Shown in pieces: positions 8,958-18,708 of a stretch of 64,000 bases of DNA; position 1 is the first letter of the stretch, and each line of letters begins with the position of its first letter. Origin of the DNA: Trebonia sp963737285 (lineage in GTDB: Bacteria; Actinomycetota; Actinomycetes; Streptosporangiales; Streptosporangiaceae); the NCBI GenBank assembly GCA_963737285.1, contig CAVTRT010000003.1, positions 1,302,001 through 1,366,000 on the forward strand, given 5' to 3'. A program made the translations under genes and the position numbers. The notes beneath the pieces were generated by a model that had not been told where the DNA came from, searched no databases, and saw only the letters and a program-made list of their open reading frames with translations.

Positions 8958-10217
8958 TCACGCGGTGGGCAGGTGCCTGGTCGAGGCGGCCAGGATTAGC
9001 AGCCACGATGCCACGGCGAGGCCTGCGGCCCCCCATAGCATGGTGGTGGCTGGGACGGATTTGACGGCTGCCATGATGGCCGGGGCGAGGAAGCCCGCGT
9101 AGGCGAGCGTGTAAAACAGCCCGGTGAGGCCAGCCTGGTCCCCGGGGGACGCGATCCGCTGGACCTCGAGCAGGCCGGAGACCATCGTGATGCCCATCCC
9201 CGCGCCGATCACGGCGTTCGCCGCCAGCCCGGCCCAAGGCGACTGCAGGCTAACTGCCAGGGCGGTCATGGCGATGCCGGCAGCGATGACGGCCACTCCG
9301 GTGCACAGGCCGCGCGCGGAATGCAGGGAGTGGACGCGCCTGGCGACTGGCTGGATGGCGCTGGATGCGCCTAGGGCCACGACCGTCGCCGCGGTAGCGA
9401 AGACCAGTCCCCACGAGCCAGTGGCATCAGGCAACTGGGTCGGCAGGTAGCCGTAGCCGATTGCCGCGGAGGCGAACAGCCAGGGGGCAGCGATCGCGAT
9501 GACGCGCACGAACCTGGGGTGTCGCGCGCTGGACACGCCCAGCCGCCGCCACCATGGCCCGCAGACGCCGCCTGCGCGGTGAGTCTCGGGCGTCACGGCC
9601 ACGACGAACGCGAACGGCACGGTCACGCCGATGTGGATCAGGAACGGCAAGACCTCCGGCATTGGCCCCCACTGCGCGATCAGCCCCGCGACCAGGGCGC
9701 CGAGCCCGGCTCCCATCAAGAAGGCGAGCGAGGACCGGCGCGCCCCGGACGCCGCGTCGGCCGCCGGGTCGAAGGGTGGCTGCGAGAGCTCCTCGAGCCA
9801 GCTACCTCCGACGGCCACGGCGATGCCGACCGTGAACCCGGAGAACAGTCGTCCCAGCACAAGGAATATCGCGCCACAGGGCCCGAACGCCAGCAGGGCG
9901 CTGCCGATTACCGCTGCCGCCACCCCGGCGAGCATGACCGGCCGCCGGCCGTGCCGGTCCGACAGCGACCCGGAGACCAGCAGCGCGGGCGCCAGCCCCA
10001 GCACGTACACGCCAAGGAGCGCGTTGACCATGAACGCGGAGTAGTGCTCGCGCCCCTCGTACATGAGTAGCAGGGGACTGAACTGGTTACCGCCCCACGA
10101 GCAGGCGAAGATCGCGCCCCAGACGCCGGCCCAGTTCCGCGCGCCTGACGGCGCCCGTGACGCCGGGACCGCAGCGAGGGCCGCCGCCTGCGTGCGGCTC
10201 AGTTCCGAGGCCGTCAC
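8958..10217 (-). CDS. MFS transporter
   Basis: 419 residues with about twelve hydrophobic segments. The signature motif SGSLSDRHGRRPVML stands in the loop after helix 2, and a PETHR segment follows helix 6, so this is a complete Major Facilitator protein of the inner membrane. The GTG start at 10217 overlaps the stop of the upstream GntR gene by four bases, so the two are translationally coupled and the regulator probably controls the transporter. Substrate unknown; DHA1-like drug or metabolite efflux is the usual role of this size class. Confidence 0.88.
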   Translation of the reverse strand: MTASELSRTQAAALAAVPASRAPSGARNWAGVWGAIFACSWGGNQFSPLLLMYEGREHYSAFMVNALLGVYVLGLAPALLVSGSLSDRHGRRPVMLAGVAAAVIGSALLAFGPCGAIFLVLGRLFSGFTVGIAVAVGGSWLEELSQPPFDPAADAASGARRSSLAFLMGAGLGALVAGLIAQWGPMPEVLPFLIHIGVTVPFAFVVAVTPETHRAGGVCGPWWRRLGVSSARHPRFVRVIAIAAPWLFASAAIGYGYLPTQLPDATGSWGLVFATAATVVALGASSAIQPVARRVHSLHSARGLCTGVAVIAAGIAMTALAVSLQSPWAGLAANAVIGAGMGITMVSGLLEVQRIASPGDQAGLTGLFYTLAYAGFLAPAIMAAVKSVPATTMLWGAAGLAVASWLLILAASTRHLPTA

Positions 10218-10902
10218 GACGCGACCCCGTGACTGGCCACGTGCTCGGCCAGCAGCGCGCGGTAGCGGTCGGCGTCTTCGTCCGCCAGGGCGCTGGCCAG
10301 CAGCCTGTGCTGTCCCAGCACGGCGGCAAGCTGCTCGGGGCGGACCCGGAACAGCTGATGGCGGAGGCGCTGCTGGCGATCCCGCAGGAACTGGGAGAAG
10401 TGCCCGGCGATCCCATTGCCCGAGGCAACGACGATAGCGGCGTGAAAGGCGTCGTCGGCCTCGACGAACGCCTCGAGATCATGACTGTCCGCAGCGCGCT
10501 CCTGCGCTGCCAGCAAGTCCGAGAGCCGCACCGCCAGGTCCGCTGCCACGCCCTCGGCGATCACCCTCGCTGCCGCCATTGCCTCGACCGCCTCGCGCAT
10601 CTCCAGCACATCACGCGCCTCCCTCGGCGACATGGGGCGGACCACGGCGCCCTTGCGCGACTCCAGGGACAGAGCCCCTCGGCGGCCAGGCGCAGGAACG
10701 CGTCGTGAACTGGCGTCCTGCTGAGGCCCAGCTGCTGGCAGGCGAGCAGCTCGCTAGTCATGGTCCCCGGCGCCAGATCGCCGCGGATGATCGCCCGCTT
10801 GGTGACCTCATAGGCATGCTCGGCGGCACTCCCGGTGCCGATGGCAGCGGCAGTGGCGTCGGACCCGCTGATGCGCTCGCGGGAGCCCGAAAAAGATGAC
10901 AT
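10214..10902 (-). pseudogene. GntR/FadR-type regulator with one-base frameshift
   Basis: The first frame encodes a winged-helix DNA-binding domain (YEVTKRAIIRGDLAPGT, then LGLSRTPVHDAFLRL). The second encodes an FCD-type effector domain (SPREARDVLEMREAVEAMAA, then DDAFHAAIVVASGN). They join at about 10670, where one missing C restores the expected reading. ATG at 10902 is preferred; no strong ribosome site precedes it. The gene overlaps the MFS gene downstream. Either the regulator is lost, leaving the transporter unregulated, or this is a sequencing error. Confidence 0.8.
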
Positions 10903-10932
10903 AGATGGGATTCTATGTCGTTGCATGCAACG
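10898..10932. promoter_or_regulatory. Two adjacent palindromes at the GntR start
   Basis: GACATAGA and TCTATGTC (10898-10905 and 10912-10919) are exact inverted arms around six bases. They touch a perfect 14-base palindrome, CGTTGCATGCAACG (10919-10932). Their position at and just upstream of the GntR start fits operators for autoregulation. Confidence 0.5.
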
Positions 10933-11016
10933 TAGCCGAATCGATCCATGCATGGCCTGTTCTGGCGGTCGCGGTCGCGATCCTGGCCGCCAGCGGGCAG
11001 GTACCCGCCGGTCATC

Positions 11017-11361
11017 GGCGCCCGGACGCTGGCCGAGATCGCCGCGTGGCTGCGCGACGCACCCGAGGCCTACTACCCCTCCCTGCCCCGAACGATCCCT
11101 CCCCCGGTCCCCGACATGGCCACCCTGCCCGGCAACTGGCTGCCCCGCCTCGCAGCCGAGATCTGCGCCGCCGGAGGCCACTCACTATCCCTCACCGGCC
11201 CGCCCGGCTCGGGCGCAGAACAGCTGGCCGCGCGCCTGCCCGGCATCCTGCCCCCGCTCAGCGACGACGAGGCAGCCGAGGTCACCCGGCTGCACAAGGC
11301 TGCCGGGCTGATCCCGGCCGACGCCCCACCGGTCACCATGCCGCCGCTCATCACGGCCAGC
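11017..11361 (+). pseudogene. ComM/YifB-like Mg-chelatase ATPase fragment
   Basis: The frame reads ARTLAEIAAWLRD, then AEICAAGGHSLSLTGPPGSG, then LAARLPGILPPLSDDEAAEVT and KAAGLIPADAPP, the start of the ComM/YifB AAA domain. The Walker A Lys-Thr is lost: GPPGSGAEQL replaces GPPGxGKTxL. The frame then leaves the family near 11361, before Walker B. No proper start is seen. It is a non-functional remnant. Confidence 0.65.
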
Positions 11362-11817
11362 CGACCTCAACGGCAATCACCAGCCCACCCGCTCCGACGT
11401 GCTGGCCGCGCTCGGCTCCTACCGGGGCGACCACGACTGGCTCAGCCAGTACTCGATGAACAGGCACTTTCCCGTGCCGCATTAACCTGCCCGGCTCCCC
11501 GTCGCCGGAGTACGGGGCGGGTGCGGCATGGGGCACGGACCGTTCTGGAGCGGGCCCGGGCCGGGCTGATGGTCGCGATCCGGCTGGAGGACGTGGCATC
11601 GCCGCTGCGGAACGGCGGGCCGCTTGCGGGCGGTGACCGGCCGGCGCTGGTCATCGGGGGGACGGCCCGGATCCGGACGGGCGAGGTGACCGTGTTCTGC
11701 AAGGTCGTGGCCGTCGCGCCGGCGGGCAGCGGCTCCTGGACACGGCCATGGAGCAGTACCCGAGTCGCTCCGCCTCCGGCTCAATACGGCGACCTGACCC
11801 GCTTACTAGCGCGATCG
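11362..11817 (+). other. Fragmented coding-like sequence
   Basis: A short frame (DLNGNHQPTRSDVLAALGSY, ending at TAA 11485) looks like the C-terminus of an unknown protein joined to the ATPase fragment. About 11560-11745 another frame (VAIRLEDVASPLRNGGPL) also looks protein-like but has neither start nor end. I recognise neither. Confidence 0.35.
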
Positions 11818-13230
11818 TCAGTCGGCGAAGATCGCGGGCTGGCGGTCGCGCCAGGGGACGGCCTGCTCCAGTTGGGCCGCCACCTGGAGCAGCAGGTCCT
11901 CCCGGCCGCGGGCGGCCGCGAGCTGTACGCCGATTGGCAGCCCCTCACGGCTCTGCCCGAGCGGCAGGCTGATCGCCGGATGCCCGGAAACGTTGAACAC
12001 CGCGGTGAACGGCCCGTACTCGTAGATGCGCCGCAGCCACGAACGCACCGTGTGGCGCGAGTCGTCGTGGTCAAGCGTGCCGTGCGGCGCTGGGAGCTGG
12101 GCAAGCGTCGGGGTCACCAGCAGGTCGTAGTCGGCGAAGAACATGCCGACGGGGCGGGTGACCCGGTGCTGGGCGTCGATCGCTGCCATGACGTCGAGCG
12201 CGGTGAACGTTCGCGTCTCGGCGAGGATCCGCCGTGACACCGCCTCGAACAGGGCCGGGTCCGGGGGACGCGCCGCCCTGAGCAGGGCGGCCCCCGTGGC
12301 TACGACCGCGAGCATCGAGGCCTCGACCACGCTCTCCGCGTCGATGACCGGACCAGCCTGCGTCACCGTGTGCCCGATCCACTCCAGCAGCTTGCCCGCA
12401 GTGATCGTGACGTCGGCGACCTGCGCGTCGACCGGCGCCCCGGACCAGGGCACCGTGGTCAGCGCGATCCGCAGACGGCCGGGATTGGCGTTCATCGCAT
12501 CGGCGTAGGGCCTAGCCGGCGGCGGCGCCGCGTACTTGTCACCGATGGGCGGCGCGCAGACAGCGTCGAGCACATGCGCCGTGTCACGGACCGTCCGGGT
12601 CAGGCCGAACTCGACCACCTGCCCGAACCCAGCCTCGCCGACCAGCGGGCCGCAGGGAATCCGGCCGCGGCTCGGCTTGAGGCCGACCACCCCGCAGCAC
12701 GAGGCGGGAACGCGCAGCGAACCACCGCCGTCGCTCCCGTGTGCGAAGGCAACCGCCCCCGCGGCGACGAGCGCGGCCGCGCCGCCGCTCGACCCGCCGA
12801 CGCCCCGGTCGAGCGACCAGGGGTTGCGGGTCACGCCGTACCTGACCGATTCGGTGGCGAAGCTGAGGGCGAGCTCCGGCACGGTGGTCTGCCCGAGCCC
12901 GACCAGGCCGGCGGCGCGGAACCGGGTCATCAGGTCGTGGTCGGCCCGCGCGACGGCCCCGGCAAGACCACGGCTGCCGACCGTGAACGGCACCCCCCGG
13001 GCGAACGGGCCGCCATCCTTGATCACGAACGGCACGCCCGCAAGCGGCCCGTCCGGCTCGCTGACCAGCGCCGGATCGAACAGCGGCAGGGTCAACGCGT
13101 TGAGCTCCGCGTCCGCCATCACAAGCGCGCGCCGGGCGGCCGCCTCGACCTCCGCCGCCTTGACCTCGCCCGCCTGGATGAGATCGCGCAGGCCGACCGC
13201 GTCCAGGCCGGCGTACTCGTGCGGTTCCAA
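11818..13230 (-). CDS. Amidase-signature hydrolase
   Basis: 470 residues of the amidase signature family. The Ser-cisSer-Lys triad is present: K71 in FVIKDGG, the GGSSGG loop at 145-150, and the nucleophile S171 in DGGGSLRVPAS. A TTG start at 13230 is chosen because GAGGAGGA precedes it; the same frame is open for 207 bases further but shows no family homology there. The family hydrolyses amides such as aryl-acyl amides or carbamates; substrate unknown. It is divergent from the cysteine-cluster gene, with 64 bases between starts. Confidence 0.87.
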   Translation of the reverse strand: MEPHEYAGLDAVGLRDLIQAGEVKAAEVEAAARRALVMADAELNALTLPLFDPALVSEPDGPLAGVPFVIKDGGPFARGVPFTVGSRGLAGAVARADHDLMTRFRAAGLVGLGQTTVPELALSFATESVRYGVTRNPWSLDRGVGGSSGGAAALVAAGAVAFAHGSDGGGSLRVPASCCGVVGLKPSRGRIPCGPLVGEAGFGQVVEFGLTRTVRDTAHVLDAVCAPPIGDKYAAPPPARPYADAMNANPGRLRIALTTVPWSGAPVDAQVADVTITAGKLLEWIGHTVTQAGPVIDAESVVEASMLAVVATGAALLRAARPPDPALFEAVSRRILAETRTFTALDVMAAIDAQHRVTRPVGMFFADYDLLVTPTLAQLPAPHGTLDHDDSRHTVRSWLRRIYEYGPFTAVFNVSGHPAISLPLGQSREGLPIGVQLAAARGREDLLLQVAAQLEQAVPWRDRQPAIFAD

Positions 13231-13294
13231 TGCTCCTCCTCGGCGCCGCGCGGCGTCGGCCCTGGTTAGACTTGTAGAAGCTTCCCCCGCCCTC

Positions 13295-13657
13295 ATGAGG
13301 AGATTACGCGCGCTGTCCCTGCCCGCCGAATCAGGTTCTCCGGGGCCGTCCGAGTTGCGGGGCGATTGCGCGAATTGCTTCGGGCTGTGCTGCGTCGCAC
13401 CGCCTTTCGCCGCGTCCGCCGACTTCGCGATCAACAAGGACGCCGGCCAGCCCTGCCCGAACCTGCAGCCGGACTTCCGCTGCGGTATCCATGCCCGCCT
13501 GCGCGAACGCGGCTTCCGTGGCTGTGTCGTCTTTGACTGCTTCGGCGCGGGGCAGAAGGACTCCCCGCTGACCTTCAGCGGCCAGGACTGGGCGACAGGC
13601 CCCGGGCAGCGCGCGGCAGGCAGGACTCGGGCTACCCTCTCTGTCAGACTGGTGTGA
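13295..13657 (+). CDS. YkgJ-type cysteine-cluster protein, shortened
   Basis: 120 residues with a YkgJ-like metal-binding cluster: CANCFGLCC, PCPNL, FRCGIH and GCVVFDCFGAGQK. In actinobacteria this module is normally the N-terminus of a longer pentapeptide-repeat protein. Here the family pattern fades after TFSGQDW and a stop follows, a few bases before the 5' end of group II intron 1. The C-terminal repeat part is absent, and is also not found after the intron, so the gene is probably truncated rather than merely interrupted. Confidence 0.7.
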   Translation: MRRLRALSLPAESGSPGPSELRGDCANCFGLCCVAPPFAASADFAINKDAGQPCPNLQPDFRCGIHARLRERGFRGCVVFDCFGAGQKDSPLTFSGQDWATGPGQRAAGRTRATLSVRLV

Positions 13658-13661
13658 GAGT

Positions 13662-15693
13662 GTGCGTCGAGGCAGGAGGTCGCTTGGTTAGCTGAGTGGC
13701 TTCTTGTCGTGCTGTGCGTGTGATGAGGGTTTTGTGGCCCCTCGGAGCCGCCCTTCGGGGGGTGGCTTCAAGCCGCCCCGTGCTGCGTTAGCTGAAGACT
13801 GTCGTGGTGAGCGACTGGGGAAAAGGCGCCCTTGAGGTGTCAGGCGGGGACCAGGAAGGCGTTGCGCTGAAAGCGCCCGTGGCGGGCCTGGGCCTGCCGG
13901 GGGCGTTCACCGTGGAGGCGTCGTTACCAGTTAGGCGGCATCAGAACCGGGGTGCTTTCACAATCCCGGGATGAGCCTGGCGGCTGCCCGATTGCTGGCC
14001 AGGTGGTGCCCGGCGTAGAGGTGGCGCGAGCCTGGTCTGCGGCGCGCGTGCGGAACGGCGGAGAGCCTGTCCGGAAAGTGCTGCCCGCCTGCCTGAGACG
14101 GGGGCGGGGGCGAGAGGGGAGCCTGCAAGCGCCGTGATGGCGTGAGGGGCGAGACCGTTGCCGGGCGGGCAGTCGGACCGGCTCGTAGTAGTGGTGATCC
14201 TCCTGCTGAGGCGCGGTGGGGCGGGGAGCGAAGGGGCCGGCTTGCTCGTGGCTGTTTCAGGTCGTCAACCAGCGTGGCTGGGAGGAGCGTCATGGAAGGG
14301 CAGAGACCGGACGGAAGGCAGGGCAGGCTCGTGGCCGGGGGGCCGCTGGACGGCAAGCCGTTCGTGGTCACCGGGCTGGAGGTCTGGCTGGCGTGGCAGA
14401 AGGTAAAGGCGAGCAAGGGAGCACCGGGGGTGGACGAGGTGTCCATCGCCGCCTTCGAGGAACGGCTGGAGGACAGTCTTTACAAGGTCTGGAACCGGAT
14501 GGCGTCGGGGAGCTACCTGCCGCCGCCAGTGCGGGCCGTTGAGATACCGAAGGCCGGGGGAGGCACCAGGATGCTCGGGGTGCCGACGATCGCTGACAGG
14601 GTGGCCCAGACCGTGGTCGCGGCCCGGATCGAGGCGGTGGCAGAGCAGTTCTTCCACCGTGACTCATACGGGTACCGGCCCGGCAGGGGTGCTCACGACG
14701 CGCTCGCGGCGGCCCGGAAGCGCTGCTGGGAGCACGACTGGGTCATTGACCTGGACGTGAGCAAGTTCTTCGACAGCGTGCCCTGGGACCTCGTCATCAA
14801 GGCGGTGGAGGCACTGCGGCTGCCGCCGTGGATCCTGCTTTACGTGAGAAGGTGGCTGGCCGCCCCGGTGAGGATGCCGGACGGCCAGGTCCTGCCGAGG
14901 GACAAGGGAACCCCGCAGGGGTCAGCGGTCAGTCCCGTGATCGCCAACCTCTTCCTGCACTGGGCATTTGATGAATGGATGGCCAGGGAGTTCCCCGACT
15001 GCCCGTTTGAGAGGTACGCCGACGACGCCCTCGTCCACTGCGGCAGCGAGGCCCGCGCCCGCCAGGTGCTGGCCGCTCTGGAGGCAAGGATGGAAAGCGT
15101 CGGGCTGCGGCTGCACCCGGACAAGACCAGGATCGTCTACTGCAAGGACTCCAACCGGCGTGCCCCCTGGGACGGGCCGGTGTCCTTCGACTTCCTGGGC
15201 TACACGTTCCGCCCCCGCGACACCGTGGGCAAGCGGGGCAGGTACACGGGGTTCGACCTCGCGGCCAGCCGAAAGGCGCTGGACCGGATGAGCGAGGCCG
15301 TGCGCGGCTGGCAGCTCCACCGGCACACCGGCCTCACGTGGAGGCAGCTCGCGGAGTGGATCGGGCCGGTCATCCGAGGGTGGATGTCCTACTACGGGAA
15401 GTTCCGCAGGTCAGAGCTGTATCCCCTGCTCGCCAGGATCAACTACCACGTCCAGCAGTGGATCAGGGACAAGTACAAGAAGCTCAGGAAGGACAAGGCC
15501 ATGCGGAGGGCATGGGAACGGGTGACCGCCCAGTTCCCGGGCCTGCTCCCGCACTGGCGCTGGGTCGCCTGGGCCTGGTACTAGTCCGTCCCCCGCCAGC
15601 CGGAAGGCGAGGGCAAGAGGAGCCCGGTGACGCGAGAGTGTCACGCCGGGATCTGTGGGAGCCCAGGGGCGAAATTCCCCTGGGCCACCCGAC
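13662..15693 (+). mobile_element. Group II intron 1
   Basis: GTGCG at 13662 fits the conserved 5' end; an alternative start is GTGTG at 13652. About 630 bases of structured RNA region precede a reverse transcriptase. Downstream, domain V is recognisable at about 15619-15655, with its AGC triad at 15621-15623 and the CCGGTGAC/GTCACGCCGG stem. Domain VI follows with a GCCCAGGGG/CCCCTGGGC stem, ending CCCGAC at 15693. The intron lies just past the shortened YkgJ gene, so it may disrupt no gene of its own. Confidence 0.75.
14292..15584 (+). CDS. ltrA: Group II intron reverse transcriptase/maturase
   Basis: 430 residues. Reverse transcriptase blocks are in order: GVDEVSIAAFEE (46-57), the YGYRPGRGAHDAL block (126-138), DLDVSKFFDSV (153-163), the GTPQGSAVSPVIANL block (206-220) and YADD catalytic Asp pair (242-245). 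A maturase X domain with WIGPVIRGWMSYYGKF follows. There is no HNH endonuclease domain, unlike intron 2. GGAGGAG precedes the ATG at 14292. It should splice and mobilise intron 1. Confidence 0.9.
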   Translation: MEGQRPDGRQGRLVAGGPLDGKPFVVTGLEVWLAWQKVKASKGAPGVDEVSIAAFEERLEDSLYKVWNRMASGSYLPPPVRAVEIPKAGGGTRMLGVPTIADRVAQTVVAARIEAVAEQFFHRDSYGYRPGRGAHDALAAARKRCWEHDWVIDLDVSKFFDSVPWDLVIKAVEALRLPPWILLYVRRWLAAPVRMPDGQVLPRDKGTPQGSAVSPVIANLFLHWAFDEWMAREFPDCPFERYADDALVHCGSEARARQVLAALEARMESVGLRLHPDKTRIVYCKDSNRRAPWDGPVSFDFLGYTFRPRDTVGKRGRYTGFDLAASRKALDRMSEAVRGWQLHRHTGLTWRQLAEWIGPVIRGWMSYYGKFRRSELYPLLARINYHVQQWIRDKYKKLRKDKAMRRAWERVTAQFPGLLPHWRWVAWAWY

Positions 15694-15763
15694 CAGGATG
15701 AAGCAGTAAATATCTGTGCAAACACCCCAAGTAGGGCGAGATAGGGATATACAAGACGTGACG

Positions 15764-18708
15764 ATGTCGATCGCCGATGTGAACGCGGCCCGCGACGGGC
15801 AGGATGGAAGCGTGGCCAGCCCAGACGGGCCGCGGGCGTCGCGGCCGAAGCACCGGACGTTCACCTGGGAGTACAAGATGCGCATACTCGACCAGTACGA
15901 GAGCGCGTCGACTCCGCAGGAGCGGAACGCCCTTCTGCGCCGCGAGGGCCTTTACTCCGGCACCATCTCAGAATGGCGCAGGGCACGGGCCATTGCAGAA
16001 TCACCGGCCGCCCCGGAAAAGAATCCTGGCCGCCCGGGAAAGCCTGCCGGCGACGCGGAGAACGAGCGGCTGCGCCGGGAGAACGAGAAGCTCGCGGCCA
16101 GGCTCGCGCGGACCGAGGCCGCCCTGGAGATCATGGGAAAAGTGCACGCGCTCTGTGCGACGCGAGGTCGCACACCTCTGAGTGGACTCGCAGATTGGAG
16201 GGTCGATCGTTGCAGATCGGCGGCGCAGTCCCAGGCTAGTGCCCATTAGCCTGTCCCTGCCTCGGCGTGCGTGCATGGGCCCTGTCCATGCGGGTGCGGA
16301 GCCCGGGGGAAACGCCTAAGCGGTCCTGGTGTCATCCCGGGGCGGCGGGCAAGGGGAAGGCCGGGCGGGTGAATTGCTTGAACCCTCGTTGACGCCTCGT
16401 TATGTGCAGCTCCGGATAGGTGACGGTAGTGCCGGAGGGTAGGACTTCTGCCGCTGGGATGCGGCAGGTGGCGGGTCGGCGATAGCGGCGGCCCGTGAGG
16501 GCACCACCGGTCCCGGGGTAAAGAGGGCACCCAATCCGGTCGTATCTCAGGTGTGCGGAACGCGGAAACCCCGTCATGGTCCGCCGGGCCTCCTGGCTCG
16601 GCGGTAGGCCGATCGCGAGAGGGGCGGAATACCAGGCGGGAATGGATGGCCGAGAAGCGAATGCCGGCGGCCGAAAGGCAGCGGGAACACGCGGGCAGAT
16701 GTCCGCCCTCCTCCGGGGCGTGGCCCGCGACAACCGGCCGGATACCGGACGGAGTGCCGGGCCCGAAAGGGAGCTGACGCGAGCCAGGTGGGCCTGTGAG
16801 GGCTGACGCAGCGAGCCAACCGAGCTGAAGGGCAAGTTGGATGCCGGAGACGGCGAACGGACTGGATGACGCTCTGACGTGGGACGCCGTGAACTGGGCT
16901 GCCCATGAGCAGAACGTAGCGCGGCTGCGGCGGAGGATCTTCACGGCAGTGCGGGACGGGGACCTCGCGAAGGCGAGGAACCTCCAGAAGATGATGCTGC
17001 GGTCATGGTCGAACACGCTGGTCAGCGTGCGGCAGGTGGCCCAGCGGAACGCAGGCCGCCGCACGGCCGGGGTGGACAGGGTCGTCGCGCTCGACGGCCC
17101 GGCCAGGATGGAAATGGCGCGGGAAGTGCATCGCACCATGAAATCCTGGAATCCGCTCCCGGTGCGGCGCGTGTATATCCCCAAGGCCAACGGGAAGCAG
17201 CGGCCACTCGGGATACCAGTGATGATGGACCGGTGCCACCAGGCACGGGTCAAGAACGCGCTGGAACCGGAGTGGGAGGCACGGTTCGAGGCCCGCAGCT
17301 ACGGGTTCCGGCCGGGGCGCTGCTGCCAGGACGCGGCCGGTACGCTTTACCTCGCGCTGAAAGGCAAGTCGAGAAGAGCGTGGATTCTGGACGCGGACCT
17401 GACATCGGCATTCGACAAGATCGGCCACTCTTTCCTTCTCAGGCAGCTCGGCTCGTTCCCTGCCAGGGAAATGATAGCCGGATGGCTGAAGGCCGGGGTG
17501 TTCGAGGCGGGCAAGGGATTCGCTCCCACGGAGGAGGGCACCCCCCAGGGAGGTGTCATCTCACCATTGCTACTTAACGTCGCGCTGCATGGCCTTGAGG
17601 AGGCTTCCGGGGTCCGTTACCGGTCTGGCGATACGGCCAGCTGGGTGCGGGATGACTCCCCGGTAGCCACCAGGTACGCTGATGACTTCGTGATCTGCTG
17701 CCATTCCAGGCAGCAGGCCGAGAACGTGCGGGAAAAGATTACAGAATGGCTGGACGAAAGGGGCCTGTCCTTCAACGAGGAGAAGACGCGCGTCGTCCAC
17801 CTCAGCGAGGGATTCGACTTCCTCGGCTGGAACTTCCGCCGCTATCCCGGTCCCAAGCTCCTGATCAAGCCGTCGAAGGCGGCCATCGGGAAGCACCGGA
17901 GGAGGCTCGCAGATGAGACGCGCAGGCTGCGCGGAGCGAACGCGGGCATGGTCAACCCCGTGATCCGGGGCTGGACGGCCTACCACCGGGGCATGGTGTC
18001 CGGCGCGGTCTTCAGCGCACTCGGGCACCACACGTGGACGCTCACCTGGAAATGGGCGCGGTGGACGCACCCGAACAAGGGCGGCTGGTGGGTCGCCAGC
18101 AAGTACTACGGGAAGTTCTGCCCGTCCAGGGACGACAAGTGGGTCTTCGGCGACCGGGAAACCGGCGCCTACCTGCTCAGCCACGCCTGGACGAGCATCC
18201 GGCGGCATGTCGTGGTCAAGGGCCAGTCATCCCCCGATGACCCGGACCTGGCCGGATACTGGGAAAGCCGGCGGCGCAAGAAGCACGGCCTCGCGGCTGA
18301 CCCGGGCACCCTCGCCCTGCTCACCAGGCAGGAGAACAGGTGCCCGCACTGCGAGGACCCGCTCATCGACCTGAACCGCCTGCCCGCCTCGCCCGAGGAC
18401 TGGGAGCACTGGTGGCTCAGCGTCATCCGCCGCGACATCCCCCGCGCAGCCAGCACGCCGGGAACCCGGCCGCCGGGGCAGAGCGAAACCATCCTCGCCC
18501 TCATGCACGCCTCCTGCAACCGCTCCCGCAAGGCAGCCGGGCACAGGAAGGCGGCCTGAACCCGCAGCGCCATGGGCCTGCTTGCGCCGTATGCGCGGAA
18601 ACGCGCACGTACGGTGCTGAGGGGAGGGCGGTGCAGCAATGCGCCGCCCTTACCCGACTGGAGACGCTCTCCGAGAGCGCGGATTCCGGAAAGAATCAGA
18701 AGAAGTAA
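15764..18708 (+). CDS. IS3 orfA, split by group II intron 2
   Basis: Exon 1 (to 16154) encodes a helix-turn-helix (TFTWEYKMRILDQYESA, then LLRREGLYSGTISEWRRA) and a leucine-zipper-like tail (NERLRRENEKLAARLARTEA). Exon 2 (18659-18708) completes it. Joining CTC-T to TG-GAG gives VHALLETLSESADSGKNQKK and a TAA stop, the natural OrfA end. OrfB begins in the -1 frame, the arrangement expected for programmed frameshifting. Expression needs the intron to be spliced. Confidence 0.82.
16155..18658 (+). mobile_element. Group II intron 2
   Basis: Begins GTGCGACGCGAGG at 16155. Its domain V is near 18577-18617, with stem CCGTATGCGCG/CGCGCACGTACGG closed by a GGAAA-type loop; the triad position reads CGC. 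Domain VI follows and the intron ends CCCGAC at 18658. Both boundaries are fixed by the exact restoration of the IS3 orfA frame. It carries its own reverse transcriptase with an HNH domain and belongs to a different class from intron 1. Confidence 0.85.
16841..18559 (+). CDS. ltrA: Group II intron reverse transcriptase/maturase with HNH domain
   Basis: 572 residues. An N-terminal RT-0-like segment (NWAAHEQNVARLRRRIFTAV) and the RT blocks are present, including SYGFRPGRCCQDA (153-165), DADLTSAFDKI (184-194), GTPQGGVISPLL (233-244) and YADD (279-282). The X domain contains NPVIRGWTAYHRGMV. The C-terminus carries an HNH-type endonuclease with CPHCEDPL near residue 490 and LMHASCNRSR near 560. 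The endonuclease implies active retrohoming into DNA. ATG at 16841 has a weak AAGGGCAAG ribosome site. Confidence 0.9.
   Translation: MPETANGLDDALTWDAVNWAAHEQNVARLRRRIFTAVRDGDLAKARNLQKMMLRSWSNTLVSVRQVAQRNAGRRTAGVDRVVALDGPARMEMAREVHRTMKSWNPLPVRRVYIPKANGKQRPLGIPVMMDRCHQARVKNALEPEWEARFEARSYGFRPGRCCQDAAGTLYLALKGKSRRAWILDADLTSAFDKIGHSFLLRQLGSFPAREMIAGWLKAGVFEAGKGFAPTEEGTPQGGVISPLLLNVALHGLEEASGVRYRSGDTASWVRDDSPVATRYADDFVICCHSRQQAENVREKITEWLDERGLSFNEEKTRVVHLSEGFDFLGWNFRRYPGPKLLIKPSKAAIGKHRRRLADETRRLRGANAGMVNPVIRGWTAYHRGMVSGAVFSALGHHTWTLTWKWARWTHPNKGGWWVASKYYGKFCPSRDDKWVFGDRETGAYLLSHAWTSIRRHVVVKGQSSPDDPDLAGYWESRRRKKHGLAADPGTLALLTRQENRCPHCEDPLIDLNRLPASPEDWEHWWLSVIRRDIPRAASTPGTRPPGQSETILALMHASCNRSRKAAGHRKAA

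Noticed and set aside
12370..13657. Long plus-strand frames opposite the amidase
   Set aside because: Only the part after 13295 has family pattern (YkgJ Cys cluster); the rest is antisense to the amidase.
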